Source: Methanosaeta sp. UBA80 (lineage in GTDB: Archaea > Halobacteriota > Methanosarcinia > Methanotrichales > Methanotrichaceae). From it: DNA of 13,489 nt. The DNA is taken from assembly GCA_002505805.1 (NCBI GenBank), contig DAWB01000159.1, positions 1-13,489 of the forward strand, in the 5' to 3' direction. Of this stretch, positions 6,539-11,986 are shown piece by piece (positions within the stretch are counted from its first letter, which is position 1; each line of letters opens with the position of its first letter). Below the pieces are notes generated by a model. It searched no databases and had not been told where the DNA came from. It saw nothing but the letters and a program-made list of their open reading frames with translations. The translations under genes and the position numbers were made by a program.

Positions 6539-7048
6539 CTATTCTCTTGCCTCCTGATAGAGGTCTCTTCCCTTGCTATCTATGGCCACAATGAGAGGAC
6601 CGAAATCTTTGGCTCGGAAGGTCCAGAGGGACTCGGCCATGCCCAGCTCGGAAAGGTGAACTGTCAGCACCTCAAGTTTGCGGGCGGCAGCAGCGCCGCA
6701 GCCACCGGGATAAGCCAGATATACCGCTCTATCCCGGAAGGGCTCCGGGGGGAGGCCCCCCTTGCCTATGATGGCCCGCAGTCCCTTCTCCAGCATCTCC
6801 TCGGTATACCGGGCCATGCGGCCGCTGGTGGTGGGTCCGGCAGATAGGACCCGGCCCTCCTGGATGAGGGGGCCGCAGTGGTAGAGGGCTGCCCCTTCCA
6901 GAGATACCGGGCTGCCAGCTTTGCGAATCATCGCATGGGCTTTGTCCCTGGCGGAGTAGATGATGCCGCTTAAAAAGACCACATCTCCTGCCTCTAGCAT
7001 CCTTATGTCCTCCCCGGAGAGCGGTGTGCTCAGATGATGCTCGCTCAC
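6539..7048 (-). CDS. fumB: Fumarate hydratase class I, beta subunit
   Basis: 169 residues with a GTG start preceded by a strong ribosome site, GAGGTGAT (7059-7052). This is the C-terminal-type subunit of oxygen-sensitive [4Fe-4S] fumarase, which with the alpha subunit hydrates fumarate to malate. Family motifs are GDVVFLSGIIYSARDKAH (about 21-38), GPTTSGRM (71-78) and IGKGG (94-98), followed by the Gly/Ala-rich YPGGCGAAAA region. In methanogens the split enzyme serves the partial TCA pathway. Its GTG overlaps the alpha stop as GTGA (7048-7045), so the subunits should be made together in equal amounts. The stop overlaps the proposed ATA start of DUF434. L(+)-tartrate dehydratase has the same architecture and cannot be fully excluded, but fumarase is the expected activity in this lineage. 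Confidence 0.9.
   Translation of the reverse strand: MSEHHLSTPLSGEDIRMLEAGDVVFLSGIIYSARDKAHAMIRKAGSPVSLEGAALYHCGPLIQEGRVLSAGPTTSGRMARYTEEMLEKGLRAIIGKGGLPPEPFRDRAVYLAYPGGCGAAAARKLEVLTVHLSELGMAESLWTFRAKDFGPLIVAIDSKGRDLYQEARE
6540..6554 (-). promoter_or_regulatory. GGAGG ribosome site leading to a probable ATA start
   Basis: On the - strand a perfect GGAGG (6554-6550) is followed after exactly 7 nt by ATA (6542-6540), which opens the DUF434 frame and overlaps the fumarase beta stop as ATAG. The standard start, TTG at 6512, is about 38 nt from this site and has no good site of its own. Between ATA and TTG the frame encodes IDLEANPDPT without a stop. Confidence 0.5.
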
Positions 7049-7857
7049 AGTATCACCTCTTTCGCCTTGCGGTTAGCCCAGCACTGGAAGTTGATGGCAA
7101 CGGGAAGGGAGGCGGTATGGCAGTAGGCCCTCTCTATCCGCAGGCCGAGGGCGGTGGTATCGCCTCCCAGGCCCATGGGACCTATGCCAAGCCGGTTGAT
7201 CCTATCCAGTAGGGCCTGCTCTTCTTCATCCTCCTGCTTGCCGTCCATATCCAAGAGAGCATGCTTGGCCAGCCGGGCGGAGAGATCGAAGCTGCCACCC
7301 AGGCCGATTCCCAAAAATAGAGGGGGGCAGGCATTGGCCGCCCTTTCCCTCACGCTTTCAATTATGAAATCAAAGGGATCGTCGGCAGGATTGAGCATTG
7401 CTATAAGGCTCATGTTCTCCGAGCCTGCCCCCTTGGGAAAGGCGGTGATGCTCAGGCTTCTTCCGGCCACATAATCCATGATGATATCCGGCATCCTCAG
7501 GCCGGTGTTGTCCTGGCTATTACAGCGGCTCTGGGGATGGACGGCATTGGGCCGCAGAGGAACCAGCTTGGTTGCCATCCTCACCCCATCCGCTATGGCC
7601 TCATGCAAGTCGAAGTCCAGCTTTAGCTCCCGTCCCATCCGCACCTGAAATATGGGCAGGCCCGTGTCCTGGCAGAGGGGCAGGCGATCCTGGCCGGCAA
7701 TGGCCACATTCTCCAGCATGAACTGCAGGTGCTGCCTGGCCAGGGGCAGTCTCTCCCGCGCCGCAGCATCCCTTATCCTCTGGAGAACCCACTCCGGCAG
7801 GCCGGTCTCCGCTTTCTGCAAGGCCCGGACCGTTGCCTCTACAACTTGCTCTCTCAA
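7045..7857 (-). CDS. fumA: Fumarate hydratase class I, alpha subunit
   Basis: 270 residues with a TTG start preceded by GGAGG (7867-7863), overlapping the DUF166 stop as TTGA. The alpha subunit carries the [4Fe-4S] cluster that binds fumarate. Three conserved cysteines sit in their family settings: Cys62 in LCQDTG, Cys177 in ANACPPLFLGIGLGGSFD and Cys259 in INFQCWANRK. Other signatures are NSQDNTG (113-119), GAGSENMS (143-150) and GIGPMGLGGDTTALG (225-239). Length is normal for the separate archaeal subunit. It acts in the cytoplasm with the beta subunit. The acidic run QEDEEEQ (209-215) is a surface loop. Tartrate dehydratase is the alternative within this family. Confidence 0.92.
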   Translation of the reverse strand: MREQVVEATVRALQKAETGLPEWVLQRIRDAAARERLPLARQHLQFMLENVAIAGQDRLPLCQDTGLPIFQVRMGRELKLDFDLHEAIADGVRMATKLVPLRPNAVHPQSRCNSQDNTGLRMPDIIMDYVAGRSLSITAFPKGAGSENMSLIAMLNPADDPFDFIIESVRERAANACPPLFLGIGLGGSFDLSARLAKHALLDMDGKQEDEEEQALLDRINRLGIGPMGLGGDTTALGLRIERAYCHTASLPVAINFQCWANRKAKEVIL

Positions 7858-8588
7858 TCCTGCCTCCCCCTCTTGCCCGGCTCGATCTTGATGGGGCGGG
7901 ATTGCTCTGGAAGGACCAGGTTTGTGAGCCGGCCTAAAGCCCTCTCCATGGCATCCTTGTGCAGGTCTCCCGAGGTGTGGATTCCCCCCGGAGTTCCCCG
8001 CACCGCCCGGCAGGGATACTGCTGACAGAACAGGCCGGTCATGGATGCTGCTTCATCCACCTTCTTTCCCACTATCCCTGCTGCGGCGTGCCAGGTGGCT
8101 CCGCAGGGCGAGCCGCGCAGAACATTGACTTGGCTGATGCGGCCGTCTTTTGTCTCCACCTCCAGCTCCGGGCGGCCCAGCTTCCGGGCAAACTCGTCTA
8201 TGGCCGGGACGCCGCACTCCTCCAGGGTGCAGCAGATCTCGTCTACCTCTATGTGTATGCCCGTCTTTTCCGCAATCCTCTCCAGCTCTCCTATGGAGCC
8301 GGCCCGGCCTATGCCTCCCGGAATTATAGCCGCCTTGACCCCCGCATCACCGGCCATGCGTACGATCTCCGGGGTGAGGTCAGGATGGAAGGTATAGAGG
8401 ATGAGCAGATCGGCCTGGAATATCCTGGGGTCCAGGTTAAGCTCTTTTACAAACTCCTCCGGGTCCTCGATAAAGCCCGGCAGCACCTGGGGGACCTCTA
8501 CCGAGACCACCTCAAAGTCGGTATGCTCGGCAATGGTCTCCAGCAGGCGCTCGCCGTACTTGCCTCGTCTTATTACGCCAACCAGCAT
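7854..8588 (-). CDS. DUF166 family protein
   Basis: 244 residues from the ATG at 8588, where the family N-terminus begins (MLVGVIRRGKYGERLLETI). The frame is open to a GTG at 8642 whose extra 18 residues do not look conserved. The DUF166 family, widespread in methanogens, has conserved cysteines: here Cys119, Cys120 and Cys125 (EICCTLEECG), Cys162 (RGSPCGATW), Cys188 and Cys193 (FCQQYPCRA). I recall relatives annotated as selenoproteins (DfsP); no in-frame TGA is present here, so this copy uses Cys throughout. The N-terminal part is alpha/beta with a Rossmann-like feel (ADLLILYTFHPDL, VKAAIIPGG). Multiple cysteines suggest metal, Fe-S or redox chemistry (inference). It is the first gene of the fumarase operon, overlapping the next start by 4 nt. 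Function is not established. Confidence 0.8.
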   Translation of the reverse strand: MLVGVIRRGKYGERLLETIAEHTDFEVVSVEVPQVLPGFIEDPEEFVKELNLDPRIFQADLLILYTFHPDLTPEIVRMAGDAGVKAAIIPGGIGRAGSIGELERIAEKTGIHIEVDEICCTLEECGVPAIDEFARKLGRPELEVETKDGRISQVNVLRGSPCGATWHAAAGIVGKKVDEAASMTGLFCQQYPCRAVRGTPGGIHTSGDLHKDAMERALGRLTNLVLPEQSRPIKIEPGKRGRQD

Positions 8589-8610
8589 GAGCCAAAGGAT
8601 GAATGGGGAT

Positions 8611-8618
8611 GTTAATAG
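8611..8618 (-). promoter_or_regulatory. TATA-like box before DUF166
   Basis: On the - strand CTATTAAC is centred about 27 nt before the ATG at 8588, so transcription could begin at the ATG itself. The stronger TTATAT at 8665-8670 is nearly symmetric and could instead fire leftward and reach the GTG at 8642. Spacing alone does not choose between them. Confidence 0.35.
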
Positions 8619-8664
8619 AGGTTTGCCGGGATGCTGGGCCACGGTGCTTTAGGCCCGCATGATC

Positions 8665-8670
8665 TTATAT
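8665..8670 (+). promoter_or_regulatory. TATA box for cfbB, probably leaderless
   Basis: TTATAT is centred about 30 nt before the ATG at 8698. The expected start site falls on or a few bases before that ATG, and no GGAGG-type site precedes it; the only purine run is a weak AAGGG. A leaderless cfbB mRNA is the simplest reading. Confidence 0.45.
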
Positions 8671-8697
8671 CAGAGCAGATCTAAGGGCCCAAGAACC

Positions 8698-10053
8698 ATG
8701 AGCCAATCAAGAATCCCCTGTGCCCCAGACCGTCGCATTCCGGCTTTTCTCATCGCCGGCACCCACAGCGGCGTGGGCAAGACCACGGTCACATTGGGCA
8801 TTATGGCCGCCCTGCGCGCCCGGGGCCTGGTGGTGCAGCCCTTCAAGGTCGGGCCGGATTTCATAGATCCCACTCATCACACTGCCGTATGTGGGCGGCC
8901 CTCACGTAGCCTCGATCCCTTCATGATGGGCGTGGAAGGGGTGCGCCGCTCCTTCGCCGGAGCCCTCCAGGGTGCAGACGTGGCCGTGGTGGAGGGGGTC
9001 ATGGGGCTATTTGACGGCATGGACGGGGGGGATACAAGCAGCACCGCCCAGGTGGCCAGGATCCTTGAACTGCCCGTCCTGCTGGTTATCAATGTGCATG
9101 GCATGTCCCGCAGCGCAGCGGCCATGGAGAAGGGATTTGTCGAGTTCGATCCCGAACTGAGAATGGCCGGTACCATCCTCAACCGGGTGGGAAGCGAGAG
9201 GCACCTTTATATGCTCAAGAGCTGCCTCGAAAAGCCGGTCTACGCCGCCCTGCCTCGCGATAAGGAGCGGGAGATGAAGAGCCGCCACCTGGGTCTGGTG
9301 ATGGGCTTTGAGGAAAAGCATGACCTTGCTGCTTTGGCTGCCTGGGTGGAGGGCCACGCCGAGATTGATCGGATGCTCAAGCTCAGCGCGCCCATCCCCG
9401 CCCTCCAGGGGAAGGAGTCCTCCAGGAAGAAGGCCGTGCGCTTGGGCGTGGCTATGGATGAGGCCTTCTGCTTTTACTATTATGATAATCTGCTGGAGTT
9501 GGAGCGTTGCGGAGCAGAGCTGGTCTATTTCAGTCCCATAAGAGACAGCCTGCCGGATGTGGATGGCCTTTACCTCGGTGGAGGATATCCCGAGCTACAT
9601 GCCCCTGCCCTGGAGAAAGGATCTGCCAAAAGGCAGATCAAGGAAGCCTCCGAGAATGGCATGCCCATATATGGCGAGTGCGGCGGGCTGATGTACCTGG
9701 GAGAGGAGCTGGTGATGGAGACGGCCAGATATAAGATGGCCGGAGGGCTGCCCGGATCGACCATCATGACCGGGAAGCTGGTGGCTCTGGGCTACGCCAG
9801 GGCGGAGGCTGTGGAACATAATCCTCTGGCCGGTGTGGGACGGAGCATCCTGGGGCACGAGTTTCATTATTCACGTTTCGAGTGCGATAGGGATGCTCGA
9901 TTTGCCTACCGCATGAGCCGGGGGGGAGGGATTTACGAGGGCCGGGACGGTCTGGTGGAGCATAACACCCTGGGAGCTTATCTGCATGCTCACTTTTTCT
10001 CCCTCTCCTCGGAGCATCTTATAGAGCAGTGCCAGATATATAAAAGGACATAA
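8698..10053 (+). CDS. cfbB: Ni-sirohydrochlorin a,c-diamide synthase (F430 synthesis)
   Basis: 451 residues from the ATG at 8698; an ATG at 8659 in the same frame lies on the TATA box and would put an unlikely basic stretch first. The enzyme amidates the a and c acetate side chains of Ni-sirohydrochlorin with glutamine and ATP, on the route to coenzyme F430 of methyl-CoM reductase. The N-terminal dethiobiotin-synthetase-like domain has the P-loop GTHSGVGKTT (21-30), FKVGPDFIDP (49-58) and VVEGVMGLFDG (97-107). The C-terminal class I glutamine amidotransferase domain has LGGGYPEL (293-300), nucleophile Cys328 in YGECGGLMYLG and the catalytic His region YLHAHF (428-433). The homologous cobyrinate diamide synthase CbiA looks very similar and one protein may serve both; CfbB is favoured by the methanogen setting. 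It stands alone and divergent from the fumarase operon. Confidence 0.9.
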   Translation: MSQSRIPCAPDRRIPAFLIAGTHSGVGKTTVTLGIMAALRARGLVVQPFKVGPDFIDPTHHTAVCGRPSRSLDPFMMGVEGVRRSFAGALQGADVAVVEGVMGLFDGMDGGDTSSTAQVARILELPVLLVINVHGMSRSAAAMEKGFVEFDPELRMAGTILNRVGSERHLYMLKSCLEKPVYAALPRDKEREMKSRHLGLVMGFEEKHDLAALAAWVEGHAEIDRMLKLSAPIPALQGKESSRKKAVRLGVAMDEAFCFYYYDNLLELERCGAELVYFSPIRDSLPDVDGLYLGGGYPELHAPALEKGSAKRQIKEASENGMPIYGECGGLMYLGEELVMETARYKMAGGLPGSTIMTGKLVALGYARAEAVEHNPLAGVGRSILGHEFHYSRFECDRDARFAYRMSRGGGIYEGRDGLVEHNTLGAYLHAHFFSLSSEHLIEQCQIYKRT

Positions 10054-10174
10054 ATCAGTGGTGATAAATGCCGCTCGCGGCAATTGATATGGCTTTAGAG
10101 CTGGCCTCCTGCAACTCTCTCGCGATTTAGCGTCGTACAGCGTCATATGGGCTATTTTGAACTCTGGAATAATC

Positions 10175-10193
10175 TTATAGAAGATTTCTATAA
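10175..10193. repeat. AT-rich perfect inverted repeat
   Basis: TTATAGAA-gat-TTCTATAA has perfect 8-nt arms around a 3-nt spacer. The compact symmetry suits a dimeric regulator, and each arm also contains a TATA-like core. It lies about 120 nt after cfbB and about 170 nt before the next start, so its target is unclear. Confidence 0.5.
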
Positions 10194-10314
10194 AAATGCA
10201 AATCAATCAGTCCCCTATAGCTGAGCATCGGTTGCTTATTATCCATTGAAATGCTCTGATATTTGCCAAATAATACCCTGATGATCAGATATATAGAACC
10301 ATTATGGAGAAAAG

Positions 10315-10320
10315 TTTAAA
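10315..10320 (+). promoter_or_regulatory. TATA-like box for the tandem-sequon peptide gene
   Basis: TTTAAA within AAAGTTTAAATGC predicts a start near 10344, leaving a leader of about 20 nt that includes the ribosome site AAGGAG (10352-10357). Confidence 0.4.
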
Positions 10321-10365
10321 TGCAGATCCGGGATTGGATAGAACCAATTAAAAGGAGTGTTAACT

Positions 10366-10569
10366 ATGAGCAAAGTAACCAGTGGAATTGTGCTCTTCTC
10401 CCTCCTGATGGCTCTCTCTCTGGGAGTTGCCTTCGGTGAAGATGAGGCTGCAGAGGAAACCGTAGTTGAGATTAACGACACCAATGTCACCAACGCCACC
10501 AACGAAACCAACGTCACCAATATGACCGAGGACATGCCAATAGTTGAAGAAACTGAGGTCCCAGAGTAG
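10366..10569 (+). CDS. Small secreted acidic peptide with six tandem sequons
   Basis: 67 residues from the ATG at 10366, chosen over a GTG at 10357 because AAGGAG (10352-10357) lies 8 nt before the ATG and overlaps the GTG. A signal peptide covers about residues 1-24 (core IVLFSLLMALSLGVAFG), leaving a mature peptide of about 43 residues. Residues 37-54 are six back-to-back N-x-T sequons (NDT, NVT, NAT, NET, NVT, NMT), flanked by Glu-rich segments. There is no anchor and no cysteine. If modified it would carry glycans every third residue, so a sheath, matrix or surface-coating role is conceivable; I know of no named family. It has its own promoter and terminator. It shares the word NMTE and 14 identical nucleotides with the next gene, suggesting common origin of the sequon tracts. 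Confidence 0.75.
   Translation: MSKVTSGIVLFSLLMALSLGVAFGEDEAAEETVVEINDTNVTNATNETNVTNMTEDMPIVEETEVPE
10474..10527 (+). repeat. Six 9-nt units encoding tandem N-x-T
   Basis: Six consecutive units follow the pattern AAY-NNN-ACC, with Thr always ACC and Asn AAC or AAT. The middle codon varies (GAC, GTC, GCC, GAA, GTC, ATG). The unit encodes exactly one N-glycosylation sequon, so copy number sets glycan number. Confidence 0.8.
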
Positions 10570-10602
10570 CTAAATCAAGTTCGTCCGTAGGACTGATGCC
10601 AT

Positions 10603-10630
10603 GGCAGGATTCTCCTGCCTTCTCTTTTTC
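10603..10630 (+). terminator. Hairpin terminator after the sequon peptide
   Basis: GGCAGGA (10603-10609) pairs perfectly with TCCTGCC (10613-10619) over a 3-nt loop and is followed by the pyrimidine-rich TTCTCTTTTTCTG. It isolates the 67-residue gene from the next gene. Confidence 0.7.
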
Positions 10631-10657
10631 TGAAATACAGAGAAATTTTTAGAAAGG

Positions 10658-10668
10658 CTTATATTTTT
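10658..10668 (+). promoter_or_regulatory. TATA box for the lamin-tail protein
   Basis: CTTATATTTTT lies about 36 nt before the ATG at 10699. The expected start site is near 10685-10690, giving a very short leader that just reaches the ribosome site GAGGT (10687-10691). Confidence 0.4.
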
Positions 10669-10698
10669 CTAAGCGAGCCATATCTTGAGGTAAACAAT

Positions 10699-11493
10699 AT
10701 GAGATGCAATATTGCTTTGATACTGCTAACTGCATTAGCTGCCATTCTGGCGGCTCCAGTCCCGGCTCAGGAGGCCGGGAATGCTACCAATATGACCGAA
10801 TTGTTGAATGCCACCAATTTAACCGCAGCCTTGAATGATACCAATATCAGTGCAGAGGCTCCGGCTGCGGCGGATGTAGTCGAGGCTGCCGTCGAGTCTA
10901 TCGCTCCGGCAGCAGAAGAAGCTGTTTCTGCGGGAAAAGAGGTCTCTGCTGAGGCTGCTTCCGCTCTGGATGCCGTTGAGGCTGCGCCAGAGGCTATCGC
11001 CTCCCGCTTCAAGCAGCTCTCGGTCTATGCCGGTGAGTCCACCAATCTGGGCAAGGACGCAGCGTCGGGCTACACAGATGTCTCTGCAACGACCGATCGG
11101 ACAGCAGTGTTCACCCGTGATGCTGGAAGGCTTTCTCCCTCTACCAAGCTTGGCATCAGCAAGGTTGGCACGGGCGATGACAGGTTTGTTGAGGTTACCA
11201 GCCAGGCGGTAGGCGAATGGGACCTGGCCAACTGGAGTCTCTCTTCTGGCGGCAGCACCACATTCACCTTCCCCAGTATGATTTTGGAGGAGGGAGCCGC
11301 GGTGCGGGTCCATGAGGGCGCTGGCGCATCAAGCGCGACTGATATTTACACCAACAGCAGCGAGCCCCTGTGGGTGGACAGCTTTGTATCCCTGCTGGAT
11401 GGAGAAGGGGATACCATCTCCACATTCGACATCTCCGCCCAGCCGGTCGAGGTTAAATGGGTCGATCCATTAGCAAGCTTGATCCAGTTCTAA
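10699..11493 (+). CDS. Secreted lamin-tail-domain protein with sequon repeats
   Basis: 264 residues; the ATG has GAGGT (10687-10691) 7 nt upstream. A signal peptide covers about residues 1-23 (core ALILLTALAAILA, then PVPAQ). Residues 28-54 are a three-copy, 9-residue repeat of paired sequons (NATNMT, NATNLT, NDTNIS). Residues about 52-103 form an Ala/Glu-rich, probably helical stalk. Residues about 125-245 resemble a lamin-tail (LTD) beta-sandwich: FVEVTSQAVGEWDLANWSL, then TTFTFPSMILEEGAAVRVHEG, PLWVDSFVSLLDGEGD and TISTF. LTDs in prokaryotic secreted proteins are thought to mediate adhesion or anchoring. The layout is thus glycan cap, stalk, binding head. There is no C-terminal membrane helix. 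It is a single-gene unit between two terminators. Role in sheath or surface assembly is inferred. Confidence 0.8.
   Translation: MRCNIALILLTALAAILAAPVPAQEAGNATNMTELLNATNLTAALNDTNISAEAPAAADVVEAAVESIAPAAEEAVSAGKEVSAEAASALDAVEAAPEAIASRFKQLSVYAGESTNLGKDAASGYTDVSATTDRTAVFTRDAGRLSPSTKLGISKVGTGDDRFVEVTSQAVGEWDLANWSLSSGGSTTFTFPSMILEEGAAVRVHEGAGASSATDIYTNSSEPLWVDSFVSLLDGEGDTISTFDISAQPVEVKWVDPLASLIQF
10780..10860 (+). repeat. Three 27-nt units encoding paired sequons
   Basis: Units at 10780-10806, 10807-10833 and 10834-10860 each encode N-x-T-N-x-T/S plus three spacer residues (ELL, AAL, AEA). Bases 10786-10799 are identical to 10516-10529 in the preceding gene (ACCAATATGACCGA). Confidence 0.75.
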
Positions 11494-11502
11494 ATGCTCA
11501 AG

Positions 11503-11530
11503 GCCGCGATTCTGATCGCGGCATTTTTTT
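11503..11530 (+). terminator. Strong hairpin terminator with T-run
   Basis: GCCGCGAT (11503-11510) pairs perfectly with ATCGCGGC (11515-11522) over the loop TCTG, followed by A and seven T residues. It looks like a bacterial-style intrinsic terminator and ends the lamin-tail gene 10 nt after its stop. Confidence 0.85.
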
Positions 11531-11581
11531 GGCAACTGAGCACTAATCGTTCTCTGATTCGCTCGGATCTGACCACTAGCA

Positions 11582-11625
11582 GTTTATAATCGTCTTATGG
11601 CGATAGGTTTATAATGAAATAAGAC
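11582..11625 (+). promoter_or_regulatory. Candidate ArsR operator and promoter
   Basis: The 9-nt word GTTTATAAT occurs twice (11582-11590 and 11607-11615), and GTCTTAT (11592-11598) is mirrored by ATAAGAC (11619-11625). The second GTTTATAAT is a TATA box about 30 nt before the arsR ATG (11642), so the transcript is probably leaderless. The inverted arms bracket that TATA box, the right layout for a repressor that blocks TBP binding. Autoregulation by ArsR is inferred. Confidence 0.5.
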
Positions 11626-11641
11626 ATTTAGAAGATTTATC

Positions 11642-11986
11642 ATGGTCGAAAAAACCATCTCAGATTTGCGCATTAAGATCTTTAGCGCTTTATCAGATCC
11701 AACTCGACTTGAGCTGCTGGAATATCTGTCAGGAGGCGAGCGATGTGTCTGCGAGATCCTCCCTGCATTCCAGAGATCTCAATCTACCGTATCAAAACAT
11801 CTGAACATACTCTACGAAGCAGGTATCCTGGATCGCAAGATCGATGGAAAGAGAACTGTCTACCTCATAAAAGATCCCCAGGTATTCGATTTAATTCGCC
11901 ATGTGGATAGCATGGCCTTAAAGCAGATATCGCATCTGGCCGAGGCGGGAAGGATTCTAGAGAAATCATTAAGCAACGGGAGATGA
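11642..11986 (+). CDS. ArsR-family metal(loid)-responsive repressor
   Basis: 114 residues with an ATG start. It is a winged-helix protein of the ArsR/SmtB family: FSALSDPTRLELLEYL (14-29), the metal-site helix ERCVCEIL (33-40), the recognition helix RSQSTVSKHLNILYEAGIL (45-63) and the wing RKIDGKRTVYLI. Cys35 and Cys37 match the C-V-C pair of the ELCVCDL motif that binds As(III)/Sb(III) in classical ArsR; the third cysteine of the E. coli protein is replaced by Leu40. Two thiols suffice in many homologues. It should dimerise on DNA and release on binding metalloid. Its stop overlaps the permease start by 4 nt (ATGA, 11983-11986), so the two form an operon. The inducer is inferred from the motif and the neighbour. 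Confidence 0.88.
   Translation: MVEKTISDLRIKIFSALSDPTRLELLEYLSGGERCVCEILPAFQRSQSTVSKHLNILYEAGILDRKIDGKRTVYLIKDPQVFDLIRHVDSMALKQISHLAEAGRILEKSLSNGR

Larger units (their letters stand above)
10054..10365. other. Intergenic region with inverted repeats and a promoter
   Basis: No coding frame is supported. After cfbB there is a small hairpin, TGCCG-ctcg-CGGCA (10069-10082), without a T-run. Further on lies a perfect AT-rich inverted repeat at 10175-10193. TATA-like runs occur at 10287-10293 and, better placed for the next gene, at 10315-10320. Confidence 0.5.

Noticed and set aside
7959..8615. 218-codon open frame on the + strand
   Set aside because: It is antisense to the DUF166 gene, which has clear family motifs and operon overlaps. 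The + frame has no recognisable domain and arises from GC-rich codon bias.
8590..8642. GTG at 8642 as the DUF166 start
   Set aside because: The added 18 residues do not resemble the family and precede the typical N-terminal strand. Kept only as an alternative because a TATA box could serve it.
10069..10082. Small GC hairpin after cfbB as a terminator
   Set aside because: The stem is only 5 bp and no T-run follows on either strand, unlike the other terminators in the window.
10819..11313. 164-codon open frame on the - strand
   Set aside because: It is antisense to the lamin-tail gene and has low-complexity Arg/Ser/Cys composition, no motif and no ribosome site; the + gene has a signal peptide, ribosome site and terminator.
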